A stretch of DNA of 11,614 nucleotides from Dehalococcoidia bacterium (lineage in GTDB: Bacteria; Chloroflexota; Dehalococcoidia; UBA3495), in NCBI GenBank assembly GCA_030753265.1, contig JASMCQ010000051.1, positions 1-11,614 on the forward strand. The letters are read 5' to 3'. The translations under genes and the position numbers were made by a program. How positions within the stretch are numbered: position 1 is the stretch's first letter; every line of letters starts with the position of its first letter. The notes below the pieces were generated by a model that searched no databases, was not told the origin of the DNA, and was given only the letters and a program-made list of their open reading frames with translations. Below, one piece after another: positions 1 through 5,777 of the stretch.

Positions 1-342
1 TACGACCGCTTCTGGGTGCGGATACAGGAAGTGCACCAGAGCGTCCGCATCATCGAGCAGTGCGTGCGGCAGATCGAGCCGGGACCCATTCGGAAAGTGC
101 TGCCCATGGTGCTCCGGCCGGAGCCCGGGGCCGAGGCCTACAGCCGGGTGGAAGCCTCCAAGGGGGAACTGGCCTTTTACCTGGTCAGCGACGGCGGCGT
201 CAGCCCCTACCGCTGCAAGATCCGGTCGCCGTCCTTCCTTAACCTGACGGTGGTTGAACACTTGCTGGTAGGCTGGAAACTTGCCGACATGGTCGTGTCC
301 CTGGGCAGCCTGGACATCAACCTGGGAGAAGTCGACCGTTGA
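1..342 (+). CDS. nuoD: NADH-quinone oxidoreductase subunit D (NuoD), C-terminal part only
   Basis: This is the last 113 codons of the 49-kDa subunit of complex I, a peripheral-arm protein that helps form the quinone-reducing site with NuoB and NuoH. The reading frame is open from base 1, so the gene begins left of the window. The GTG at 16 is an internal valine and not a start. The protein runs YDRFWVRIQEVHQSVRIIEQ at the edge, then shows the family-typical KIRSPSFLNL stretch (about residues 74-83 of the visible part), HLLVGWKLAD, and the near-invariant C-terminal GEVDR. The related [NiFe]-hydrogenase large subunits bind a metal in the equivalent region, but NuoD does not. The stop at 340-342 overlaps the proposed TTG start of nuoH by four bases, which suggests translational coupling. 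Identity is very secure. Confidence 0.97.
   Translation, partial: YDRFWVRIQEVHQSVRIIEQCVRQIEPGPIRKVLPMVLRPEPGAEAYSRVEASKGELAFYLVSDGGVSPYRCKIRSPSFLNLTVVEHLLVGWKLADMVVSLGSLDINLGEVDR
324..330 (+). promoter_or_regulatory. ribosome binding site deciding the nuoH TTG start
   Basis: GGGAGAA lies inside the last nuoD codons, eight bases before the TTG at 339. It is the best Shine-Dalgarno-like sequence in the area. The competing in-frame ATG at 432 has only a weak GCGAGG about 14 bases upstream. This favours the TTG start, although that start is rarer and adds 31 residues. Confidence 0.55.
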
Positions 343-1598
343 GCTGCGTTCTAGCCCCCGACAACATACTGCATGACACGGCCCTCTTCCGGGTGGTCTA
401 CGAGAGCGCGGGCGAGGTCCTTCCCTGCTCGATGGCCTACGTCGCGGCCGGCCTGACAATCATGATGATCCTGGTGAACGCCGTGCTCCTGGGCGCCGCG
501 GTGATCTCATGGCTGGAGCGGCGCCTCATCGGCCGTTTCCAGAACCGGATCGGCCCCAACCGGTGGGGGCCCTTCGGTCTGCTCCAACCAATCGCCGACC
601 TGATCAAGCTGCTGGCGAAGGAGGACCTGATTCCGGGCAACGCCGACCGGCTCGCCTTCCGTTTGGTCCCCTTCCTCATGCTGATGCCGGTCATCCTGAT
701 GCTGGCGGTGGTGCCCTTCGCCAAGGATACCGCCCTGGCCGACCTCAACGTCGGCGTCCTGTACGTGCTGGCGGTCAGCTCGATTAGCGCCTTGGCGGTG
801 CTGATAGCCGGGTGGTCATCCAACAACCGGTACGCCATGTTCGGGGCCGCCCGGGGTGTCGCCGTGCTCATCAGCTACGAGGTGCCGGTGGTGCTCTGCC
901 TGCTGGGCGTGGTATTGGTCGCCGGCTCCATGTCCCTGGCCGAGATCGTGGATGCCCAAACGGTCCCGTTCCTGTTGGTCCAACCTCTGGCCCTGTTCGT
1001 CTTCCTGGCGGGTACCTCCGCCGAGCTGAACCGCACACCCTTCGACGTGGCGGAGGCGGAGTCGGAGATCATCGCCGGGTATCACATCGAGTACAGCGGC
1101 GTAAAGTTCGCCTTGATTCAGGCCGCGGAGTTCGGGGCGATGCTGGCGGCTTCCGCGGTAATCGTCACCCTATTCCTCGGCGGCTGGTCCGGGCCCGCCT
1201 CCACCTACATCGGCTGGCTGTGGTTCCTGCTGAAAATGGGCGTCGTCGCGTTTGCCTTTATCTGGATCCGGGCCACTTTCCCCCGGGTGCGCATCGATCA
1301 ACTGATGGCCCTGGCCTGGAAGTTCCTGCTGCCCCTGAGCCTGATCAACCTGTTCGCCACCGCTCTGGAGGTGTATTGGCTCCGGAATGGCGCGGGAGAG
1401 CTGAGCACCAATGACCTGTGGATAATGGCCGGAATCAACCTCGCCCTGGCGGGGGCGTCCATTCTCCTGTTCGGCGCCCTGAACCGGGAAAAGGTCAAAG
1501 TGGTGAAGTGGCGACCGTCAAGCACGGAGACTGCTGGGGTCCCGGCGGAAGCGCGGCCTTCGCCGGTTCGGCCTTCGTCGGTTCAGATGGGAGAGTGA
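339..1598 (+). CDS. nuoH: NADH-quinone oxidoreductase subunit H (NuoH)
   Basis: NuoH is the membrane subunit that joins the peripheral and membrane arms of complex I and forms the quinone entry channel. With the TTG start it is 419 residues, longer than E. coli NuoH. Conserved signatures are LERRLIGRFQNRIGPNRWGP (residues 59-78), GWSSNNRY (158-165), the acidic-loop segment NRTPFDVAEAESEI (231-244) followed by GYHIEYSG (247-254), and the RATFPRVRIDQLM segment (311-323). Several hydrophobic helices are clear, including an extra one near 361-381. The start is uncertain: TTG 339 has a good ribosome binding site and a TTGA overlap with nuoD, while ATG 432 (residue 32) would give an N-terminus closer to usual length. 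The last 30 or so residues form a polar Pro/Ser tail that contains a tandem duplication. Function is certain; the start is not. Confidence 0.96.
   Translation: MSCVLAPDNILHDTALFRVVYESAGEVLPCSMAYVAAGLTIMMILVNAVLLGAAVISWLERRLIGRFQNRIGPNRWGPFGLLQPIADLIKLLAKEDLIPGNADRLAFRLVPFLMLMPVILMLAVVPFAKDTALADLNVGVLYVLAVSSISALAVLIAGWSSNNRYAMFGAARGVAVLISYEVPVVLCLLGVVLVAGSMSLAEIVDAQTVPFLLVQPLALFVFLAGTSAELNRTPFDVAEAESEIIAGYHIEYSGVKFALIQAAEFGAMLAASAVIVTLFLGGWSGPASTYIGWLWFLLKMGVVAFAFIWIRATFPRVRIDQLMALAWKFLLPLSLINLFATALEVYWLRNGAGELSTNDLWIMAGINLALAGASILLFGALNREKVKVVKWRPSSTETAGVPAEARPSPVRPSSVQMGE
1554..1583 (+). repeat. 15-base tandem duplication in the nuoH tail
   Basis: Two adjacent 15-base units, CGGCCTTCGCCGGTT (1554-1568) and CGGCCTTCGTCGGTT (1569-1583), differ at one base. 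They are in frame and encode RPSPV followed by RPSSV at residues 406-415 of NuoH. This is just beyond the last membrane helix, in a region not conserved in the family. Confidence 0.85.
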
Positions 1599-1604
1599 TG
1601 TAGC

Positions 1605-2240
1605 ATGTATGGTCTGGCAATGGCCAAGGGCTTGATGGTCACCCTGAAAAACCTGACCAAGAAGCCTTTCACCGTCCAATATCCCGAAGAGCGGCTGAAG
1701 CAGCACCCGCGGTTTCGGGGAGAGGAGTTCGTGTGGTACGAAGAGCGGTGCACGGGCTGCGCTTCCTGCGCCAAGTATTGCCCGCTGGGCATCATCAAGA
1801 TCGTGACCAGCCCCAGCCAGACCGCTCCGATGAAGGGAGACAAGTACCGGCTGGAGGTCTTCGACATCCAGCTTTCCCGTTGCATGTTCTGCGGACTGTG
1901 CGTCGAGGCGTGCCCCTATGACGCCCTGTTCATGGGCAGCGGCTTTGAGCAAGGCCAGTACTCCCGGAAGGGGATGATCATCGATATCAATCAGCTTCGC
2001 CAGGCCGAGAAGCACCCCAGCACCTATTTTCGGCCTCAGTTGGAAAGCGCGGGCTATGACCCCAGGGGGGGACGCCCTCTGGACTGGAAAGACGTGGGAC
2101 GCGAGCCATGGCGCTGGCACCAGCGAGAGAAGGCCGGCATGCGCCAGGCCGTGGCTTCGTCACTTGAGGGGATCGACCCCTCATTGCCCCCCCTTCACAA
2201 GGGGGAGGATGGCCCACCTTCTACCGAGGGTAACGAGTAG
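1605..2240 (+). CDS. nuoI: NADH-quinone oxidoreductase subunit I (NuoI), 2x[4Fe-4S] ferredoxin-like
   Basis: NuoI is the peripheral-arm iron-sulfur subunit that carries clusters N6a and N6b and passes electrons toward NuoB and the quinone. Two classical motifs are seen: C49-x2-C52-x2-C55-x3-C59-P (CTGCASCAKYCP) and C93-x2-C96-x2-C99-x3-C103-P (CMFCGLCVEACP). Between them is the usual LEVFDIQLSRC segment. The ATG lies six bases after the nuoH stop. At 211 residues it is longer than the roughly 150-180 usual for bacterial NuoI. The extra length is a low-complexity polar C-terminus (about residues 165-211) whose final part is encoded by two GC-rich palindromes. This tail is unlikely to be part of the conserved fold. 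Identity is very secure. Confidence 0.97.
   Translation: MYGLAMAKGLMVTLKNLTKKPFTVQYPEERLKQHPRFRGEEFVWYEERCTGCASCAKYCPLGIIKIVTSPSQTAPMKGDKYRLEVFDIQLSRCMFCGLCVEACPYDALFMGSGFEQGQYSRKGMIIDINQLRQAEKHPSTYFRPQLESAGYDPRGGRPLDWKDVGREPWRWHQREKAGMRQAVASSLEGIDPSLPPLHKGEDGPPSTEGNE
2166..2205 (+). repeat. two back-to-back palindromes in the 3' end of nuoI
   Basis: The first hairpin is GAGGGG (2166-2171), a 5-base loop, then CCCCTC (2177-2182). The second is CCCCCTT (2189-2195), a 3-base loop, then AAGGGGG (2199-2205). Both are perfect and lie within the coding sequence, where they encode part of the non-conserved NuoI tail. The CCCCCTT/AAGGGGG form resembles short interspersed palindromic repeats found between genes in many bacterial genomes. 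That resemblance is from memory and was not searched. Confidence 0.6.
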
Positions 2241-2819
2241 ATGACAATCCAGGACATTGCGTTTTGGTTCTTGTCAGTCGTGGCGATTGGCGCCGCCCTG
2301 GGGGTGGTCTTGGTGAAAGACCTCTTCCGCGCGGCGCTTCTGCTGGTGCTGGTGTTCATGGCGGTCGCGGGGTTTTTCGTCCTGCTGAGCGCGGAATTCC
2401 TCGCGGTGGTCCAGGTGCTGATCTACGCCGGGGCCATCTCCATACTCGTCATTTTCGCGATCATGCTCACCCGCGACGTGCAGCGGGGCAACCTGCCGAA
2501 CCGGTTGCAAATCCCGGCTGTGCTGTTCTCGGCCCTCCTGCTGTCCGCCCTGGTGATGGTGGCCACGGACACCGGCTGGAACCTGATTTCGGAGGAAGAC
2601 CAGACGCGAGTCGAGCTGATACAGACCGGCGCCGTCGCCACCGTGACCGAGGAGAACCTGGACGAATCGGGATTTACCACTCAACCAGAGCGGGAGGCGG
2701 CCAAGAACGCGGGCCTGGCCGACCTGCTGATCGGGGATTTTGTGTTACCCTTCGAGGCGGTGTCCGTACTGCTCCTGGCCTCTGTCATCGGCGCCCTGGT
2801 GCTGGTGAGGCCGAGGTAA
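2241..2819 (+). CDS. nuoJ: NADH-quinone oxidoreductase subunit J (NuoJ)
   Basis: NuoJ is a small membrane subunit of complex I that lies between NuoH/NuoA and NuoK and takes part in coupling quinone reduction to proton movement. The protein is 192 residues, normal for the family. Hydrophobic helices are visible near residues 7-25, 28-49, 53-76, 91-109 and 168-190. The hallmark helix has AEFLAVVQVLIYAGAISILV (51-70) with the conserved Tyr62. The C-terminal helix begins GDFVLPFEAVSVLLL (165-179). Between the last two helices is an acidic, hydrophilic loop (about 110-165) that varies widely in the family. The ATG directly follows the nuoI stop, and GAGGG at 2226-2230 serves as ribosome binding site. 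Identity is secure. Confidence 0.96.
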   Translation: MTIQDIAFWFLSVVAIGAALGVVLVKDLFRAALLLVLVFMAVAGFFVLLSAEFLAVVQVLIYAGAISILVIFAIMLTRDVQRGNLPNRLQIPAVLFSALLLSALVMVATDTGWNLISEEDQTRVELIQTGAVATVTEENLDESGFTTQPEREAAKNAGLADLLIGDFVLPFEAVSVLLLASVIGALVLVRPR

Positions 2820-2825
2820 CTGAAC

Positions 2826-3167
2826 GTGTCCCTTGAATCCTTGCTCATAGTCGCGGCGGTCCTGTTCGTCATAGGAATGTACGGGACGCTGGCTCGGCGG
2901 AACGCCCTGGCCGTCTTGATGTCCCTCGAACTGATGTTCAACGCCGTAAACCTGACTTTGGTCGCATTCGGGAAGTACGTGGCCCCGGTGGGGCTCACGG
3001 ATAACCTGGCGGAAAACCTCGGCGGGGTGCTGTCGGGGCAGGTGTTTGCCGTTTTCATAATCACGGTGGCCGCCGCGGAGATCGCTCTGGGCCTGGGCAT
3101 CGTGTTCGCCATGTACCGGACCAACGGGTCGGTGGACCTGACCCAAGCTTCGGAGATGCGGAATTAG
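2826..3167 (+). CDS. nuoK: NADH-quinone oxidoreductase subunit K (NuoK)
   Basis: NuoK is a three-helix membrane subunit related to MrpC that holds part of the central hydrophilic axis of complex I. The 113-residue protein starts with GTG, nine bases after GAGG (2813-2816), which overlaps the end of nuoJ. Typical signatures are RRNALAVLMSLELMFNAVNL (residues 24-43) with the key Glu35 in helix 2, and GQVFAVFIITVAAAEIALGL (71-90) with Glu85 in helix 3. Both glutamates are placed as in E. coli NuoK Glu36 and Glu72, but the loop between helices 2 and 3 (about 50-69) is longer than usual, which shifts the second. A short polar tail follows the last helix. Identity is secure. Confidence 0.96.
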   Translation: MSLESLLIVAAVLFVIGMYGTLARRNALAVLMSLELMFNAVNLTLVAFGKYVAPVGLTDNLAENLGGVLSGQVFAVFIITVAAAEIALGLGIVFAMYRTNGSVDLTQASEMRN

Positions 3168-3196
3168 GATAGCGGTCGGCACACAGCGGTTAACAT

Positions 3197-3223
3197 TCAG
3201 CCCCACGGCTGATAACGGCAGCC
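3197..3223 (+). other. alternative hairpins in the nuoK-DUF2007 gap
   Basis: TCAGCC (3197-3202) can pair with GGCTGA (3207-3212) across a 4-base loop. The same GGCTG (3207-3211) can instead pair with CAGCC (3219-3223). The two structures exclude each other. No run of T follows, so this is not a classical terminator. It may simply be part of the neighbouring repeat array. Confidence 0.4.
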
Positions 3224-3269
3224 GAGTGCTGATAGCTGAGAGCCGAAAGCTGAGAGCTGGTATCTGACA
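3208..3269 (+). repeat. degenerate heptamer tandem array (GCTGAGA-like)
   Basis: Seven consecutive 7-base units occupy 3221-3269: GCCGAGT, GCTGATA, GCTGAGA, GCCGAAA, GCTGAGA, GCTGGTA, TCTGACA. One more GCTGATA lies at 3208-3214, shifted by one base out of phase. The array ends exactly at the ATG of the following small gene and so makes up its translation leader. Arrays of this GCTGATA/GCTGAAA type occur between genes in diverse bacteria (general knowledge, not searched). The function is unknown. It has no spacers and is not a CRISPR. Confidence 0.8.
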
Positions 3270-3463
3270 TGTGGGTCGAATTCAAACGGGCGCCCAACCT
3301 GATGATGGCGGAGATGTGGAAGGAAGCCCTGGAAGGGGAAGGCCTGCCGTCTCGCATTCTGCCCGACGGGGACATCCGGAACTGGGGAGAGCGGGTGCCA
3401 TTTAGGGTGTACATCCCACGTGGGAAGGAACACGTGGCCGAAGAGATAATGAGGAAACTGTAG
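3269..3463 (+). CDS. DUF2007-like small protein inside the nuo operon
   Basis: This 64-residue soluble protein has no signal peptide, membrane helix or cysteine. It begins with a beta-strand-like VEFKRAPN (residues 3-10), continues with a helix rich in Met, Glu and Ala ending in LEGEGLPSRI (about 21-30), and closes with FRVYIPRGKEHVAEEIMRKL. The RAPN motif, the EGEG-type helix end and the 'VYIPRGKEHVAEEI' closing helix match my knowledge of DUF2007 (PF09413), annotated as putative prokaryotic signal-transducing proteins of unknown role. The family call is from memory. The stop at 3461-3463 is directly followed by the nuoL ATG, and GAGGA at 3451-3455 inside this gene is the nuoL ribosome binding site, so translation of the two is linked. 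Its own ribosome binding site is weak (GAGAG at 3252-3256, 12 bases away, within the heptamer array). No function in complex I is shown. Confidence 0.8.
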   Translation: MWVEFKRAPNLMMAEMWKEALEGEGLPSRILPDGDIRNWGERVPFRVYIPRGKEHVAEEIMRKL

Positions 3464-5563
3464 ATGATCGGCGAAGCCCAGATTTGGGCGATCCTGTTCC
3501 TGCCTTTGGGGTCTTTCGCGTTCATCGGGCTGATCATCAGGCCGTTTTTGAATCGCTTTTCCCTGCTCAGCGGGTTGGTGCTGATTGCCGCCCTCGGGGT
3601 GGCGCTGTACCTGTCCATCATGACCCTGCGGGCGGTGATCTTGGGCGACGATCTGACCTTCGAAGCCCGCGAATGGCTGGTCGTCGGGAGCGCCACCATC
3701 GAGATGGGCCTGCTGGTGGACCAGTTGACCGCCATCATGCTGGTCGTGGTCACCGGCGTCAGCCTGGTGGTACAGATATACTCCCTGGGATACATACACC
3801 GGGACCCCGGTTTCTCCAGATACTTCGCCTTCATGGCCCTGTTCACCGCCGCCATGCTGGGTGTGGTGCTGGCCACCAACATCGTCCAGCTCTACGTTTT
3901 CTGGGAGCTGGTGGGCGTCTCGTCATTCTTGCTGATAGGTTTCTGGCACCAGCGCCCAGCTGCCGCGGCCGCGGCCAAGAAGGCTTTCATCATCACCCGG
4001 ATCGGCGACGTGGGCCTTCTGATCGCCATTCTCTACCTCTTTCTGCGGGCGGACGACTTTGCAGCGGCCGGGCTCAACGCCTTCCACATCCCGGACATCT
4101 GGCAGGCGGCCCAGCCGGTCGCCCTGGGCGGGATGGGTATCCTGGCAGGCTCGGCCTTGACCTGGCTGACATTGGGTATCTTCGCGGGCGCGGCAGGCAA
4201 GTCCGGCCAATTCCCCCTGCACGCCTGGTTGCCCGACGCCATGGAGGGCCCGACCCCGGTGAGTGCCCTGATTCACGCGGCTACCATGGTTGCCGCCGGG
4301 GTGTTCCTGGTGGCGCGGTTCTACCCGGTGTTTCAGGCAGCGGAGCACACCCTCTCCGTGGTGGCCCTCGTCGGCGCCTTCACCGCGCTGATGGCGGCTG
4401 CGATGGGTCTGGTAATGAACGACATCAAGCGGGTGATGGCCTACTCCACCATCAGCCAGCTTGGATACATGATGGCCGCCTTGGGTGTCGGGGCCTACGA
4501 CGCCGCCGTGTTCCATCTGTTCACCCACGCTTCCTTCAAGGCACTGCTCTTCCTGGGCGCGGGCAGCGTGAACCACGCCACCGGGACCTTCGACATGCGG
4601 TACATGGGCGGCCTATGGCGTCACATGCCCGTGACCTACCTGCTGACCGCCATCGGCGGGATGAGCCTGGTGGGCATCATTCCCCTGGCCGGGTTCTGGA
4701 GCAAGGACGAGATACTGGCCGGGGCCTGGAATGGGACCGGCCTGGTCGAACCGTGGGTCAGCCAGTTGACCTTCGCCGTGCTGTTGGCCGCGGTGCTGCT
4801 TACCGCTTTTTACACTTTCCGGATGCTCTATATGACCTTCCACGGCCAATTCCGAGGTGGGGCGGAGCAGGAGATGGAGGACCGGTCGGCAGAGCCGAGG
4901 CAAGCCACCTCATTGCCGGTCCCGGCGGGAGCGGCCCATGATTCAGATGATTCGAAGGGCTCTGGCGGCGTCCACCTGGCTGAGTCGCCGATAGTCATGT
5001 GGTTCCCCATGCTGATCCTGGGAGCCGCGGCGGTTTCCTCCGGCTACCTGGCCAACATTCAATGGGGAGATGTTTTCGGTATCACCGGCCACTGGGTCAC
5101 CGAGTTCTTGGGGTCCGGTTTGGAGGAGGCGGTACCGGGCATTGCCGAGATACTGGGGCATCACGGGTTTAGCTGGGGGCTGGCCGGGGTCTCAACCGGG
5201 GTTGCGCTGTCGGGGATGGCTTTGGCCGCCGCGTTGTACGTGCGTCGCCGGCAGGGCTCGGGACGGGAGTTCCGGGAGCCCTTGAAAGCCCTGAAACCGG
5301 TCCACACCCTCTTGTCACAGAAGTACTATATCGACGCGTTGTACGAAAACGTGGTGGTTCGCCGGGCATTCTACCGGCTCTTCGTTGGAGCTGCCGACTG
5401 GCTGGACCGGAACGTGATCGATGGCGTGGTGGACACGATCGGCTGGATGTTCCGCAACATCGGGTGGGCCATCGGCCGCCTCCAGACCGGGCAGGTCCAG
5501 ACCTACGGGGCGGCCGTCGTTTTCGGGAGTTTACTCATTATGGTCTGGTTCCTGCTGTGGTGA
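3464..5563 (+). CDS. nuoL: NADH-quinone oxidoreductase subunit L (NuoL)
   Basis: NuoL is the distal antiporter-like, proton-pumping membrane subunit of complex I. At 699 residues it carries the full Mrp-antiporter-like core and the long C-terminal lateral helix. Key features are WELVG (147-151) with the essential Glu148, GKSGQFPLHAWLPDAMEGPT starting near 245 with Lys246, the KRVMAYSTISQLGYM stretch, FTHASFKALLFLGAGSVNHA, and the C-terminal QKYYIDALYE (619-628) and QTGQVQTYGAAVVF before the last helix. Between the FHGQF motif (around 459-463) and AESPIVMWFP (around 506) lies a hydrophilic, acidic insertion of roughly 40 residues, where the family has a variable loop. The start ATG directly follows the DUF2007-like gene stop and has GAGGA eight bases upstream. 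Identity is very secure. Confidence 0.97.
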   Translation: MIGEAQIWAILFLPLGSFAFIGLIIRPFLNRFSLLSGLVLIAALGVALYLSIMTLRAVILGDDLTFEAREWLVVGSATIEMGLLVDQLTAIMLVVVTGVSLVVQIYSLGYIHRDPGFSRYFAFMALFTAAMLGVVLATNIVQLYVFWELVGVSSFLLIGFWHQRPAAAAAAKKAFIITRIGDVGLLIAILYLFLRADDFAAAGLNAFHIPDIWQAAQPVALGGMGILAGSALTWLTLGIFAGAAGKSGQFPLHAWLPDAMEGPTPVSALIHAATMVAAGVFLVARFYPVFQAAEHTLSVVALVGAFTALMAAAMGLVMNDIKRVMAYSTISQLGYMMAALGVGAYDAAVFHLFTHASFKALLFLGAGSVNHATGTFDMRYMGGLWRHMPVTYLLTAIGGMSLVGIIPLAGFWSKDEILAGAWNGTGLVEPWVSQLTFAVLLAAVLLTAFYTFRMLYMTFHGQFRGGAEQEMEDRSAEPRQATSLPVPAGAAHDSDDSKGSGGVHLAESPIVMWFPMLILGAAAVSSGYLANIQWGDVFGITGHWVTEFLGSGLEEAVPGIAEILGHHGFSWGLAGVSTGVALSGMALAAALYVRRRQGSGREFREPLKALKPVHTLLSQKYYIDALYENVVVRRAFYRLFVGAADWLDRNVIDGVVDTIGWMFRNIGWAIGRLQTGQVQTYGAAVVFGSLLIMVWFLLW

Positions 5564-5593
5564 ACAGCTTGAATGAGAAGCGGGGGCGATATA

Positions 5594-5741
5594 GCCACAG
5601 AGGCACCGAGCCACAGAGGCTTTCTGACGGTTCATCGACTTCGTTTATGGTTCACGAGAGGCGAAAGATAAGGAAGCATCACGGGTGGAGACAACCTAAG
5701 CCCGTTGCCCGTCTTTCTCCGTGCCTCTGTGCCTCTGTGGC
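5594..5741 (+). mobile_element. 148-base MITE-like element with terminal inverted repeats
   Basis: The nuoL-nuoM gap is largely filled by an element bounded by inverted repeats. The left arm 5594-5614 and the right arm 5721-5741 match at 19 of 21 positions, and the outer 13 bases (GCCACAGAGGCAC and its complement) match perfectly. The right arm itself contains the tandem unit TGCCTCTG (5722-5729, 5730-5737), and CCACAGAGGC recurs in the left arm at 5611-5620. The interior has no convincing gene. No target-site duplication is obvious at the ends. Arms of the 'CCACAGAGGCACAGAG' type are a common interspersed repeat in many bacterial genomes (general knowledge). Whether it was ever mobile is unknown. 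Confidence 0.65.
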
Positions 5742-5762
5742 GAAACTTAACCGTGAGTACTC

Positions 5763-5767
5763 AAAGG
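5763..5767 (+). promoter_or_regulatory. ribosome binding site for nuoM (TTG 5775 or GTG 5778)
   Basis: AAAGG lies 7 bases before TTG 5775 and 10 bases before GTG 5778, just outside the right arm of the repeat element. Both adjacent start codons are within reach, so the site does not fully separate them. The element therefore stops short of the sequence needed to start nuoM. Confidence 0.5.
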
Positions 5768-5777
5768 CAACGAATTG

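Noticed and set aside
1518..2120. 200-codon - strand reading frame across the nuoH-nuoI junction
   Set aside because: It overlaps the NuoI cluster-binding region and has no recognisable domain or ribosome binding site.
3190..3218. Possible promoter TTAACA followed by GATAAC ahead of the DUF2007-like gene
   Set aside because: The spacer is only 15 bases and the -10 match is weak. The area is repeat-derived, so the resemblance is probably accidental.
3221..3269. Possible CRISPR-like array
   Set aside because: The units are 7 bases long, contiguous and degenerate, with no spacers.
3190..3882. Long open reading frames on the - strand, for example 230 codons opposite the DUF2007-like gene and nuoL
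   Set aside because: They lie opposite secure + strand genes, have low-complexity compositions rich in Arg, Ser, Met or His/Gln, and show no family motifs. They are expected by chance in GC-rich coding DNA.
5564..5777. A coding region or nuoM N-terminal extension in the nuoL-nuoM gap
   Set aside because: The readable frames there translate the inverted-repeat element, show no family similarity, and the nuoM protein already begins with a normal first helix.
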